Both the position numbers and the translations under genes were made by a program. Below, piece after piece: positions 44,377 to 52,022 of a stretch of 64,000 nucleotides of DNA (positions are counted from its first letter, which is position 1; each line of letters starts with the position of its first letter). A model generated the notes under the pieces. It did not search any database, had not been told where the DNA came from, and saw only the letters and a program-made list of their open reading frames with translations. This DNA is from Deltaproteobacteria bacterium (GTDB lineage: Bacteria > Desulfobacterota > Desulfobacteria > Desulfobacterales > B30-G6). The stretch covers positions 40,145 through 104,144 of the forward strand of contig JAJDNW010000056.1 of NCBI GenBank assembly GCA_022340465.1. The letters run 5' to 3'.

Positions 44377-45339
44377 CTATATTTGTTGGTCGACCGGTTT
44401 TCTGTCCGCCGCCAGTACACACAAGAGCTCGGCGGCGATGGTGGCGCCGGCCAGAGCCGTGATATCGCTCACGTCGTAGGCCGGGCTTACTTCCACCACA
44501 TCCATGCCCGCATAATTGAGCCCCGTCAGGTCGCGTATGATTTCAAGCGCCATTAACGAGGTCAGCCCGCCGGGAACCGGCGTTCCCGTGCCCGGAGCGT
44601 AGGCCGGGTCGAGGCAGTCGATGTCGAAGGTCAGGTAAACGGGCCTGTTGCCGACGGTCTTCCTGACGGCGTCGGCCGTTGCTTTCGCACCGGTGTTCAT
44701 CACCTCCGGTGCATGGATGATCTTGACGCCGTGAGTGCTTGGATTGGTGGTGCGAATGCCGATCTGAACAGAGGTTTCCGGGTCGATGAGTCCTTCCCGC
44801 AGGGCATGAAAAAACATGGTGCCGTGATCGAGGCGTTTTTCCTCCTCCGCCCAGGTGTCGGAATGGGCATCGAAATGCACCAGGGAGAGCTGCCCGAATT
44901 TTTCCGCATGCGCCTTTAAAAGGGGGTACGTGACATAGTGATCCCCGCCCAGGGTCAGCATGAAAACCCCGGCCTTGACAATCCGGCGGGCATGCCCGCA
45001 AATGCTGTCCGTAATGGTTTCCGGTTTCCCCGGGTCGAAAAGGCAATCGCCGTAATCTATGACCGCCAGCCGTTCGAAGGGGTCGAACGGCCAGGGCCAG
45101 GGCGGCGACCAGGCCAGGTGAGCGGAAGCCTTGCGGATGGCTGCCGGCCCGAAGCGGGTGCCGGGGCGGTTGGTAACCATCAGGTCCAAAGGGACGCCGC
45201 TGACGGCAACATCGGCACGGCTCAGGTCTTTTGTGTACTTGCGGCGCATGAAACTGAGCACACCGGAATAGGTGGGCTCTTCCTTGATCCCGTAAAGGCT
45301 TCCCGGGGTGATGGCATGGTCGATGGATTCGAACGGCAT
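44377..45339 (-). CDS. speB: Agmatinase-family ureohydrolase
   Basis: The 320-residue protein has the binuclear manganese motifs of the arginase/agmatinase superfamily: GGDHYVTYPLLKA, VHFDAHSDTW and FDIDCLDPAYAPGTGTPVPGG. Agmatinase makes putrescine and urea. The residue pattern is agmatinase-like, but related enzymes (guanidinobutyrase, guanidinopropionase) cannot be excluded. No adc or other polyamine gene is adjacent. Confidence 0.88.
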   Translation of the reverse strand: MPFESIDHAITPGSLYGIKEEPTYSGVLSFMRRKYTKDLSRADVAVSGVPLDLMVTNRPGTRFGPAAIRKASAHLAWSPPWPWPFDPFERLAVIDYGDCLFDPGKPETITDSICGHARRIVKAGVFMLTLGGDHYVTYPLLKAHAEKFGQLSLVHFDAHSDTWAEEEKRLDHGTMFFHALREGLIDPETSVQIGIRTTNPSTHGVKIIHAPEVMNTGAKATADAVRKTVGNRPVYLTFDIDCLDPAYAPGTGTPVPGGLTSLMALEIIRDLTGLNYAGMDVVEVSPAYDVSDITALAGATIAAELLCVLAADRKPVDQQI

Positions 45340-45529
45340 CGGGTTCTCCTCTTTCGTGATTTGGTTAGGGAGATTTGTTTTTTGCGTTTTCTCCTTGGCG
45401 GTATGTTCAATTTTCTGAGGGACTATAACAGATATGCATTCCGCGAGACAAGCCGTGAAATTGTCTTGACTTGTGACCTTCCCCTCATGTTAGTTTCGGG
45501 TCGTTTCACTTTTTTCAATGTGTGTTTCC

Positions 45530-45705
45530 AATTTAAATTTGAATTCCCCGCTGCTTGCAGCGCGGGATAGGAATTTTGGCCCGCCCAACTCACGGCGGAT
45601 AAATTTTCCGCATAGAAGGGACGACTTGTCGCGGCGTCTTGTCCGGCTTAGCTCGCAGAGCGAAGACGGAAGTCGCGTTTCATAACATCGTGGAACACGA
45701 TTTTA
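45530..45705 (+). ncRNA. Two-copy structured intergenic element, copy A (upstream of the VKOR gene)
   Basis: This region is clearly related to 56631-56781. Stems (plus-strand reading): CGACTT (45622-45627) with AAGTCG (45670-45675); CGTCTT (45635-45640) with AAGACG (45663-45668); GCTC (45651-45654) with GAGC (45658-45661); and ATCGTG (45687-45692) with CACGAT (45696-45701), followed by TTTTATT. A 5' hairpin CGCTG/CAGCG lies near 45549-45563. Compared with copy B it has about 35 extra bases near 45575-45610. It ends about 58 bases before the VKOR start. The rest of the gap 45340-45763 shows no gene. Confidence 0.65.
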
Positions 45706-45763
45706 TTACGGGTCTAACAATCATATCCTATCCTTGCTCAGTCAAATTCTTATGGAGGAAAGG

Positions 45764-46693
45764 ATGCTCAGCATAATGAAAATAGTCGCCATCATCGCCA
45801 GTATCGGCGTTGCCATTCAGACGCTCATGTCGCTCTATGGCGGATCCAGCATCTGCCCCACCCAGGGGTGCCGCATCGTCGAAACCCTGACGGTGGTCCG
45901 GCCCTTTTGGTTCAACCTTTTGGGATTGGTTTTTTTCCAGGCTGTTTTCTGGTCGTTGAAAAAACTGAAGGACTGGACTTTTTGGGGAATCGATCCCGTG
46001 GGCATGCTCCTGTTGGGAGGGCTCACTTTCGACGGTGTGCTGCTGGCGTACCAGGTCTTTGTCGCCCAGACCTTCTGCCTGTACTGCCTGACCGTGTTTG
46101 CCTTCGTGCTGATATTGAACCTCATGTATGGCCGCAGGCAATCGGCCCTGTCCCTCACGGGCCTGGCGGTGATTCTGTTTTCATTTTCCCTGTTGAGCTT
46201 CAGCATCGATGGCCATCAAAAACAGACCTATTCACTGCGGGCCGCAGCCTACGCGGTGCGCTCCTGTTCGGCCCCCACCAGGGAGGTCTATCTGATTTTT
46301 TCGTCGACCTGCCCGCACTGCCAGAAGGTCATTCAAAGCCTCGACGAGTGCAACAGCTGTGACCTCTATCTCAATCCCATCGACCCCATCGATCATTTAG
46401 ACCTGGCAGATGTCCAGCGGATCGATAGTTTTGCACCGCAGGTCAACCGCGCCATGCTCGATCTTCTGGAGATCGACGCCATTCCCGTGCTCGTGGCCAA
46501 GGGAAACGACAGCTACGACATCATCCGGGGCGAGGACAACATCCTAAAATACCTACAAAAAGCCTGTTTTACCGATGAAAATTTCATTTACCTGGACCGC
46601 TCCATTACGCCCGGGCAGGAAGGGATTACGGCATTCAGCCAGGATTCTGGGGAATGCGCCGTGAGCATCGACTGCCCGGAAGAGGGAAAATAG
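45764..46693 (+). CDS. VKOR-like disulfide-generating membrane protein fused to a thioredoxin domain
   Basis: The ATG at 45764 has GGAGG upstream; the 309-residue protein starts MLSIMKIVAIIASIG. The VKOR part has four or five membrane helices, the loop cysteines (ICPTQGC) and the active-site CxxC (FCLYC). A periplasmic thioredoxin-fold domain follows, with STCPHCQKV and extra cysteines (CNSC). VKOR regenerates oxidised partners using quinone, and the fused domain would pass disulfides to secreted proteins, replacing DsbB/DsbA. Its promoter region contains copy A of the structured element. Confidence 0.88.
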   Translation: MLSIMKIVAIIASIGVAIQTLMSLYGGSSICPTQGCRIVETLTVVRPFWFNLLGLVFFQAVFWSLKKLKDWTFWGIDPVGMLLLGGLTFDGVLLAYQVFVAQTFCLYCLTVFAFVLILNLMYGRRQSALSLTGLAVILFSFSLLSFSIDGHQKQTYSLRAAAYAVRSCSAPTREVYLIFSSTCPHCQKVIQSLDECNSCDLYLNPIDPIDHLDLADVQRIDSFAPQVNRAMLDLLEIDAIPVLVAKGNDSYDIIRGEDNILKYLQKACFTDENFIYLDRSITPGQEGITAFSQDSGECAVSIDCPEEGK

Positions 46694-46780
46694 AAGGCGC
46701 GAACCCGCTTCTGGTCTTTGCGATCACGGCCACTATTGCATGAAAAATTGATTAACTAGCATCTTGGCGGCCAAAAAACC

Positions 46781-46808
46781 TTGACTATTTGTATTATTTC
46801 GGTAGGTT
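46781..46808 (+). promoter_or_regulatory. Possible promoter of ssb
   Basis: TTGACT (46781-46786) and TAGGTT (46803-46808) are 16 bases apart in the AT-rich 220-base region before ssb. The -10 is poor. Low confidence. Confidence 0.3.
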
Positions 46809-46913
46809 ACAAGTGTATATGGTTCTGAGGCAATTTTAACCCTGTTCATAATCAAAAAAATTCACTAAAAGAATAAAGAAGATTGAAACATTTCAACAAA
46901 AAGGAGGGGACGT

Positions 46914-47354
46914 ATGGCAGGCGTTAACAAGGCGATACTCATCGGCAATTTGGGCAGGGATCCCGAGGTGCGCTATACCCAGGACGGCACGGCGGTGGCC
47001 AGCTTCAGTATCGCCACGTCCGAGGAGTGGAAGGACCGCAATACCGGGGAGAAGCGGGAAAAAACGGAGTGGCACCGCATCGTCGCCTTTCGACGGCTGG
47101 GTGAAATCTGCGGGGAATACCTTTCCAAGGGACGCCAGGTGTACATCGAAGGGCGCATTCAGACCCGTGACTGGGAAGACAAGGACGGCGTTAAACGCTA
47201 CACCACCGAGATCGTGGCCGACAAGATGCAGATGCTCGGCCCCAAGGGTGATTTCGGCGGCGGAGCAAAAAGCGGCGGCCAAGGCCCCCGCACCCAGGAT
47301 TCGGCTCCCGGGCCCTCCTACGGCGACATGGGCGATGACGACATCCCGTTTTGA
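46914..47354 (+). CDS. ssb: Single-stranded DNA-binding protein
   Basis: The 146-residue protein is a normal bacterial [23 protein letters not shown], the OB-fold core ([35 protein letters not shown]), a Gly-rich linker and the acidic C-terminal tip DDDIPF that recruits partner proteins. GGAGG lies upstream of the ATG. It protects single-stranded DNA during replication and repair. Confidence 0.98.
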   Translation: MAGVNKAILIGNLGRDPEVRYTQDGTAVASFSIATSEEWKDRNTGEKREKTEWHRIVAFRRLGEICGEYLSKGRQVYIEGRIQTRDWEDKDGVKRYTTEIVADKMQMLGPKGDFGGGAKSGGQGPRTQDSAPGPSYGDMGDDDIPF

Positions 47355-47370
47355 TACGGGCTATGCCGGT

Positions 47371-47397
47371 CGGAAAACGAATGCGGGGTGTTTTCCG
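47371..47397. terminator. Hairpin between convergent ssb and DUF4136 genes
   Basis: CGGAAAAC (47371-47378) pairs with GTTTTCCG (47390-47397), an 8-bp perfect stem 16 bases past the ssb stop and 20 bases past the stop of the opposing gene. It probably ends transcription of one or both. Confidence 0.55.
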
Positions 47398-47417
47398 GAT
47401 TTCAATCGGAATGACGA

Positions 47418-47987
47418 TCAATCGGGTTGCGGCGGAAACTGAGAGAGTATTTTTTCAACCTTTTCTTTGATCCTTGCGGCGGCTTTCTCGGGCTTTGGGT
47501 GTTGATCGACACGGGAGGTTCCTATTCCGCGCCAGAGCAAATTTTCTTTGGATGGGTCATACAGATCTATCACCAGCATGCCTTCATCGTATTCTCTGGC
47601 ATTTCCACCGGTATTCATTCCCAGCGCCCCATAGCCGCCGAGGCTTCCCATTCCGAACCCCACCGTGACATTGCTGGATTCGACTTTGCTGTGAATCTCG
47701 TATGTGTAAGCCACGTAAAAATCGGCTTTCCCCTGGGTAATCCTTTGATACCCCTCTTGTGATAGCGAGGCGTCTATCGCCGACCGTATCCGGCTGTCGA
47801 GAAGGGAACTGTCGACTCTAATGTCGCCGGTTTCAGGTTGGATTTTCGTCAGCCAGTCATAGGTTTTCAGCGCAGAAAAATCCGACGGCACCGTATAGTC
47901 CTGGCTTACCTGGATACCGCTGCATCCCCACAGAAGGCCCACCAGGGCAAAAAGAAGTAATCCGGATAAAAGATTGTGTGTTCGCAT
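47418..47987 (-). CDS. DUF4136 lipoprotein
   Basis: The 189-residue protein has a lipoprotein signal with lipobox LLWGC and a DUF4136 domain (YDWLTKIQPETGDIRVDSSLLDSRIRSAIDASL split over the repeat region, then LVIDLYDPSKENLLWRGIG). It would be anchored to the inner or outer membrane. DUF4136 proteins are of unknown function. It lies downstream of the Mla-type genes on the same strand, with a 27-base gap to the previous gene. Confidence 0.85.
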   Translation of the reverse strand: MRTHNLLSGLLLFALVGLLWGCSGIQVSQDYTVPSDFSALKTYDWLTKIQPETGDIRVDSSLLDSRIRSAIDASLSQEGYQRITQGKADFYVAYTYEIHSKVESSNVTVGFGMGSLGGYGALGMNTGGNAREYDEGMLVIDLYDPSKENLLWRGIGTSRVDQHPKPEKAAARIKEKVEKILSQFPPQPD

Positions 47988-48014
47988 GGTTAGACCATAT
48001 TTAGATGGTTATTG

Positions 48015-48626
48015 TTACAGGCCCGAAGTTATCTGCCCGGCGATCTCACGGCTGAGCTTGGCCAGCATGCCGCTGAGGGCTGTCACCAGAGCGGGGTAGT
48101 CTGCGCCCTCTACTTTGGTGGTGGCGCTGAAGCGTCGGGGGCGGGGCGCTTCCGGGGCATCCCCCTGGTAAAGCACCCAGCGGCAGACCAGGGTGGCCTC
48201 GCCGCCGGGCCACCCGTCGAAACGCAGGACATTTACCGCAATCCCATAGTCGGAGCCGGTATCCCTGAGGCGGTTGGTGATCGATATCCGGTCGGTTCCC
48301 AGAAGCAGGGATAGATTTTCGGCAAGGGTGGCGGTAACACCCGCTTTCAGTGGTTCGGCCCAGCGGTTGAATTCGTCGATGCCGACCATGCTATCTTTTT
48401 TGCGGGTCACGATCTGGGGGCGGTTCAGGTGTTCGGGCAGTTCGACCGGCGCCAGTGTGATGGAAAGCGATTCACTGCTGGCCGCGCTCGCCGCTTCACC
48501 CGGTTCGGCCAGGGGGTCAAGGAGATAAAAGCGCGTCGGGGCGGTGGTACCGCAGGCTGCCAGGAGCAGAAACACCAGCCCGCACAACAGGGTGATATGC
48601 CGGGATAAACGACCTCCTGCCTTCAT
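48015..48626 (-). CDS. PqiC/YmbA-type transport auxiliary lipoprotein
   Basis: From the ATG at 48626 (GGAGG 8 bases upstream) the 203-residue protein has a lipobox LLAAC. A PqiC-like domain follows (TRFYLLDPLAE, LSITLAPVELPEHLNRPQIVTR, RWAEPLKAGVTATLAENLSLLL). Such lipoproteins work with MCE-protein lipid transport systems at the outer membrane. It starts just past the mlaD-like stop. It replaces MlaB/MlaC-type accessories, giving a Pqi-like hybrid set. Confidence 0.85.
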   Translation of the reverse strand: MKAGGRLSRHITLLCGLVFLLLAACGTTAPTRFYLLDPLAEPGEAASAASSESLSITLAPVELPEHLNRPQIVTRKKDSMVGIDEFNRWAEPLKAGVTATLAENLSLLLGTDRISITNRLRDTGSDYGIAVNVLRFDGWPGGEATLVCRWVLYQGDAPEAPRPRRFSATTKVEGADYPALVTALSGMLAKLSREIAGQITSGL

Positions 48627-48627
48627 G

Positions 48628-49737
48628 TCACTTTCCTCCATTTCCACGTTTGCCCCGCAGCAGGGCTTCGGGGTGGCGTTCCAGGTATTCCGCCACCGCC
48701 CGGATGGAGCGGGCCGCGAGGGTAATCTCTTCCAGGGCCGTGTTCAGGCTGTAGATCACGTCGGAATCCTGCCCGGCCAGGCTGTCGATGGTTTCCAGGG
48801 TGGTGTCGGCCTTTACCAGCGCATGGGTGGCGGCATTCACCGCCTGCTTGATGCCGGCCACCAGTTCGGCTCCCGGGCCCTCGGTGAGGGACAGGGTCTC
48901 TTCTGCCTGATTGAAGGCACCGGTGGCGGCATCGGTGGTGTTGAGGAGGCCCCGGGCCACGGGTTCAACCTGGCGCTTGACGCTGCGGATCAGGCGGTCG
49001 GTGTTGTTGATCATTGTTTTCAGATCGGCCGCCAGTGATGTGAGCTGGGTGTCGAGATTGACCATGGCCTGGTCGAAGGTGCCGGTAGCGCTTTCCACAG
49101 ACTTGAGGATGGTTCCCAACTGGGGGGAGTTCACCAGCCGCTCGATGCCTGCGGTCATTTCCTCCAGGTTGTCGGCGATCTGCTGAAGGGGCAGGTTTTC
49201 GAATGTACGGGCCAGTTCTTCCATGTTGGAGGGAATCGTCGGAATTTCGGTCGATTCGATTTCTGCTTCCGCAGCTTCCGTGGTGGGCAGCGGGGCCTCG
49301 CTTCCCGGAAAAAACTCGAGTTTGACGTACAACAGCCCGGTGATGTAGCTCTGTGGAGCGAGCTGGGCTCTCAGGCCCCGGTTGACCAGATCCAGCATGA
49401 CATCATTCTGATTAATTTTTTTGTGGTCTGCGAGAAATTCCCGGTTGATGATTGTCGTTGCCCGGCTGACCAGCTGAAAGTTGACGGCGATGCTGAAATC
49501 CATGTTCTCGCTATTGTACTCGATGGCAATGCCGGTCACTTCACCGACTTTGACGCCTCTGAAAAGGACGGGCGCTCCCACATTCAGCCCTTTTACGCTG
49601 CCGTAAAAATGGGCCGTATAGTTGTATTTTTTAGTAAAGTAGCGGCCGCCGCCGAAAATGACGATGCCGGCCACGGCCAGCAGAACGGCCCCGATGACAA
49701 AGCTGCCGATGACGGTGGTGTTCGCTTTTTTGCTCAT
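48628..49737 (-). CDS. MlaD-like MCE-domain protein
   Basis: The ATG at 49737 gives a 369-residue protein with an N-terminal membrane anchor (VIGSFVIGAVLLAVAGIVIF) and one MCE domain (KGLNVGAPVLFRGVKVGEV, GLRAQLAPQSYITGLLYVKL). A long helical C-terminus of about 200 residues follows, much longer than E. coli MlaD and closer to the longer MCE proteins of other Gram-negatives. It would form a hexameric ring carrying lipids across the periplasm. Confidence 0.9.
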   Translation of the reverse strand: MSKKANTTVIGSFVIGAVLLAVAGIVIFGGGRYFTKKYNYTAHFYGSVKGLNVGAPVLFRGVKVGEVTGIAIEYNSENMDFSIAVNFQLVSRATTIINREFLADHKKINQNDVMLDLVNRGLRAQLAPQSYITGLLYVKLEFFPGSEAPLPTTEAAEAEIESTEIPTIPSNMEELARTFENLPLQQIADNLEEMTAGIERLVNSPQLGTILKSVESATGTFDQAMVNLDTQLTSLAADLKTMINNTDRLIRSVKRQVEPVARGLLNTTDAATGAFNQAEETLSLTEGPGAELVAGIKQAVNAATHALVKADTTLETIDSLAGQDSDVIYSLNTALEEITLAARSIRAVAEYLERHPEALLRGKRGNGGK

Positions 49738-49762
49738 AAAATTTCCTATTTCACCGGAGGCT

Positions 49763-50554
49763 TTACCCGGTATTCTCTCCACGGGTCAGGAAATTTCTCA
49801 CCGTGGGGTTGTCGCACTCGGCCAGCAGCGTGTTGGGATCGCCCTGGGCGATCATGGTTCTGGCTTCCGGGTCCAGGAAGACCGAGTTGTTACCGATGGC
49901 AAAGATGCTGGCCAGTTCATGGGTGACGACGACCACCGTCGCCCCCAGGCTGTCGCGCAGCTCGATAATCAGGTCGTCCAGCCGTCTGGCGCTGACCGGA
50001 TCGAGACCGGCTGAGGGTTCGTCGAAAAAGAGGATCTCCGGGTCCAGGGCCATGGCCCTGGCCAGGCCGGCCCTTTTTTGCATGCCGCCGCTGATTTCGG
50101 ACGGGTAAAAGTCTTCGAACCCGGCCAACCCTACCAGGGAGAGCTTCAACGCCACCAGTTCCCTGATGTGGGCATCGCCGAAACCGGAAAATTCCTTGAG
50201 CGGCAGGGCGACGTTTTCGGCCAGGGTGAGGGAACTCCACAAGGCGCCGCTCTGGTACAGAATACCGAAGGTGCGCATGATCCCCTCCTGCTCAGAGGCC
50301 GAGGTTTCCCAGAAACTGGTGTCGCCGTAGAACACCCGGCCACTGGCCGGCGCTTTCAGGCCCACCAGGTGGCGCAAGAGGGTGCTCTTGCCGCATCCGC
50401 TGCCGCCCATGATGATGAAAATGTCACCGGTGCCGATTTCGAAAGTGAGATCACGCTGGATCACGAAATCGCCGTAGGCCATGGTCAGGTTGTCGACCCT
50501 GATTTTGGGCGTATTACATACTTTTTCCGGACGATGCGTACGTTTGTCATTCAT
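49763..50554 (-). CDS. MlaF-like lipid transport ABC ATPase
   Basis: The ATG at 50554 (MNDKRTHRPEK) gives 263 residues with Walker A GGSGCGKSTLLRH, signature ISGGMQKRAGLARAM and Walker B EILFFDEPSAGLD. It overlaps the permease gene by 4 bases and powers the MCE lipid transporter with it. The direction of lipid movement is not predictable from sequence. Confidence 0.93.
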   Translation of the reverse strand: MNDKRTHRPEKVCNTPKIRVDNLTMAYGDFVIQRDLTFEIGTGDIFIIMGGSGCGKSTLLRHLVGLKAPASGRVFYGDTSFWETSASEQEGIMRTFGILYQSGALWSSLTLAENVALPLKEFSGFGDAHIRELVALKLSLVGLAGFEDFYPSEISGGMQKRAGLARAMALDPEILFFDEPSAGLDPVSARRLDDLIIELRDSLGATVVVVTHELASIFAIGNNSVFLDPEARTMIAQGDPNTLLAECDNPTVRNFLTRGENTG

Positions 50555-51687
50555 ATGCCGATGATGGTGAAAACGACCGTCATGAGAGCGTCGGAGACGA
50601 TGATAAAAATGATGCCCGTCACCACGGCGGAGGTGGCGGCATCCCCCACGGCCGAGGAGCTCCGGCCGCACTGCATGCCCCGGAGGCACCCGGCGATGGC
50701 CACGAGAACGCCGAAAACGGCGCTCTTGAACACGCCGACGCCGAAATGGACCAGGTTGAGCGCCTCCCTGGTCTGGTGGTAATATTCGACGGCAGATATG
50801 TCGAGCATGCCGACGCTGACCAGGGCGCCGCCGGCAATGCCCATGAGGTCGGCGTAGATGCACAGAAAGGGCATCATGCACACCAGCGCCAGCATGCGGG
50901 GCAGCACCAGGAATTCAACCGGGTCGATACCCATGGTCTTGAAGGCGTCGATCTCTTCGTTGACCTGCATGGTGCCCAACTGGGCGGCAAAGGCGGCGCC
51001 GGTGCGCCCGGCCATGATGATGCCGGTCATCATGGCCCCCATTTCCCGGGCCATGGCCAGCCCCACCAGGTTGGCTACGTAGATCTGGGCGCCGAACATC
51101 TGCAGCTGAACAGCCCCTACGAATGCCAGAATCAACCCCACGAGAAGGCTGATCAGGCTGACGATGGGCAATGCCTGGGCGCCGCACTGCTGCATGTAGA
51201 GCACCAGGTCGGACATCCGGAAGCGGGCGGAGCCCCGTACCATTTTCAGGCAGGAGACGGCAGCCTGGCCGATGAAGTCCACCATTTCGGCCGAGGTGTA
51301 AAACCAGTCGATTGCCCATTGCCCCACTTTATCCGTAAGGGGGGCTTTTTCCGGAGCGTCTCGGGTTTCCTTTTGGGGAGGGACGGCCAGGGAGAGCGCC
51401 AGAATGCGCGTCACCCCCTGCGGCAACCCCCCGCGGGTCATTTCGATATCGTGCTTGACGCAAAACGAGTGGATATTGATAAGGAACGTGAGCAACCCAC
51501 TGTTCCAGGCGCCCATTTTGCGGGTATCGAATTCGATCCTGCTAAGACCCTTTTCCCGATGAAGGGCTTTGAGGGCCTCCAGTGCGGATTGCCGATCTTC
51601 AGGCACGTTCCAATTGCCGTTGAGCTGCATCAGGAGGGTGCCCGGTTCGACTACGAAATATTTCAGCCCATGGGTTCCGGCTGCCAT
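50551..51687 (-). CDS. MlaE-like permease with an N-terminal STAS-like domain
   Basis: The ATG at 51687 (MAAGTHGLKY) has AGGGG upstream. The 378-residue protein has an N-terminal STAS-like domain of about 110 residues (LKALHREKGLSRIEFDTRK). The MlaE permease follows with five or six helices and the motif GAAFAAQLGTMQVNEEIDAF. The STAS fusion does the job of a separate MlaB. It is the first gene of the minus-strand transporter operon. Confidence 0.92.
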   Translation of the reverse strand: MAAGTHGLKYFVVEPGTLLMQLNGNWNVPEDRQSALEALKALHREKGLSRIEFDTRKMGAWNSGLLTFLINIHSFCVKHDIEMTRGGLPQGVTRILALSLAVPPQKETRDAPEKAPLTDKVGQWAIDWFYTSAEMVDFIGQAAVSCLKMVRGSARFRMSDLVLYMQQCGAQALPIVSLISLLVGLILAFVGAVQLQMFGAQIYVANLVGLAMAREMGAMMTGIIMAGRTGAAFAAQLGTMQVNEEIDAFKTMGIDPVEFLVLPRMLALVCMMPFLCIYADLMGIAGGALVSVGMLDISAVEYYHQTREALNLVHFGVGVFKSAVFGVLVAIAGCLRGMQCGRSSSAVGDAATSAVVTGIIFIIVSDALMTVVFTIIGI

Positions 51688-51752
51688 GGTGCGATCACCC
51701 CTGAAAACAAATGAATATTGATGAAAAAAATGATTGTTAATGATCACTGAAA

Positions 51753-51770
51753 TTTGAAACGCTCAGCTTA
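51753..51770 (+). repeat. Dispersed intergenic motif, copy 7
   Basis: TTTGAAACGCTCAGCTTA is one of the most complete copies. The 335-base gap 51688-52022 between the divergent mlaE-like gene and uvrA contains it and otherwise no gene that I can see. Confidence 0.65.
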
Positions 51771-52022
51771 CGTATATATTAAATGCTATAAATACGTCAA
51801 GGAGCGTGCCGTACGCAGGCGTCGCCCTGCCGGGGCATCGCCACCGATTTCCCTGTTGCCAGAGCGGTTCCGGGTGCTTACTTTCGTTGTTCGGGAAACG
51901 GTAATGATCGCATATTCAATTCCGGCCCGCCCGTCTCCAGCGGGATCGGCAGCGTCGGAATGTGTTTACGGCCCTTGCGCCATGGCTGTTTTTATTGGAC
52001 GGGCGGAAAGCTGAATCGCTGA

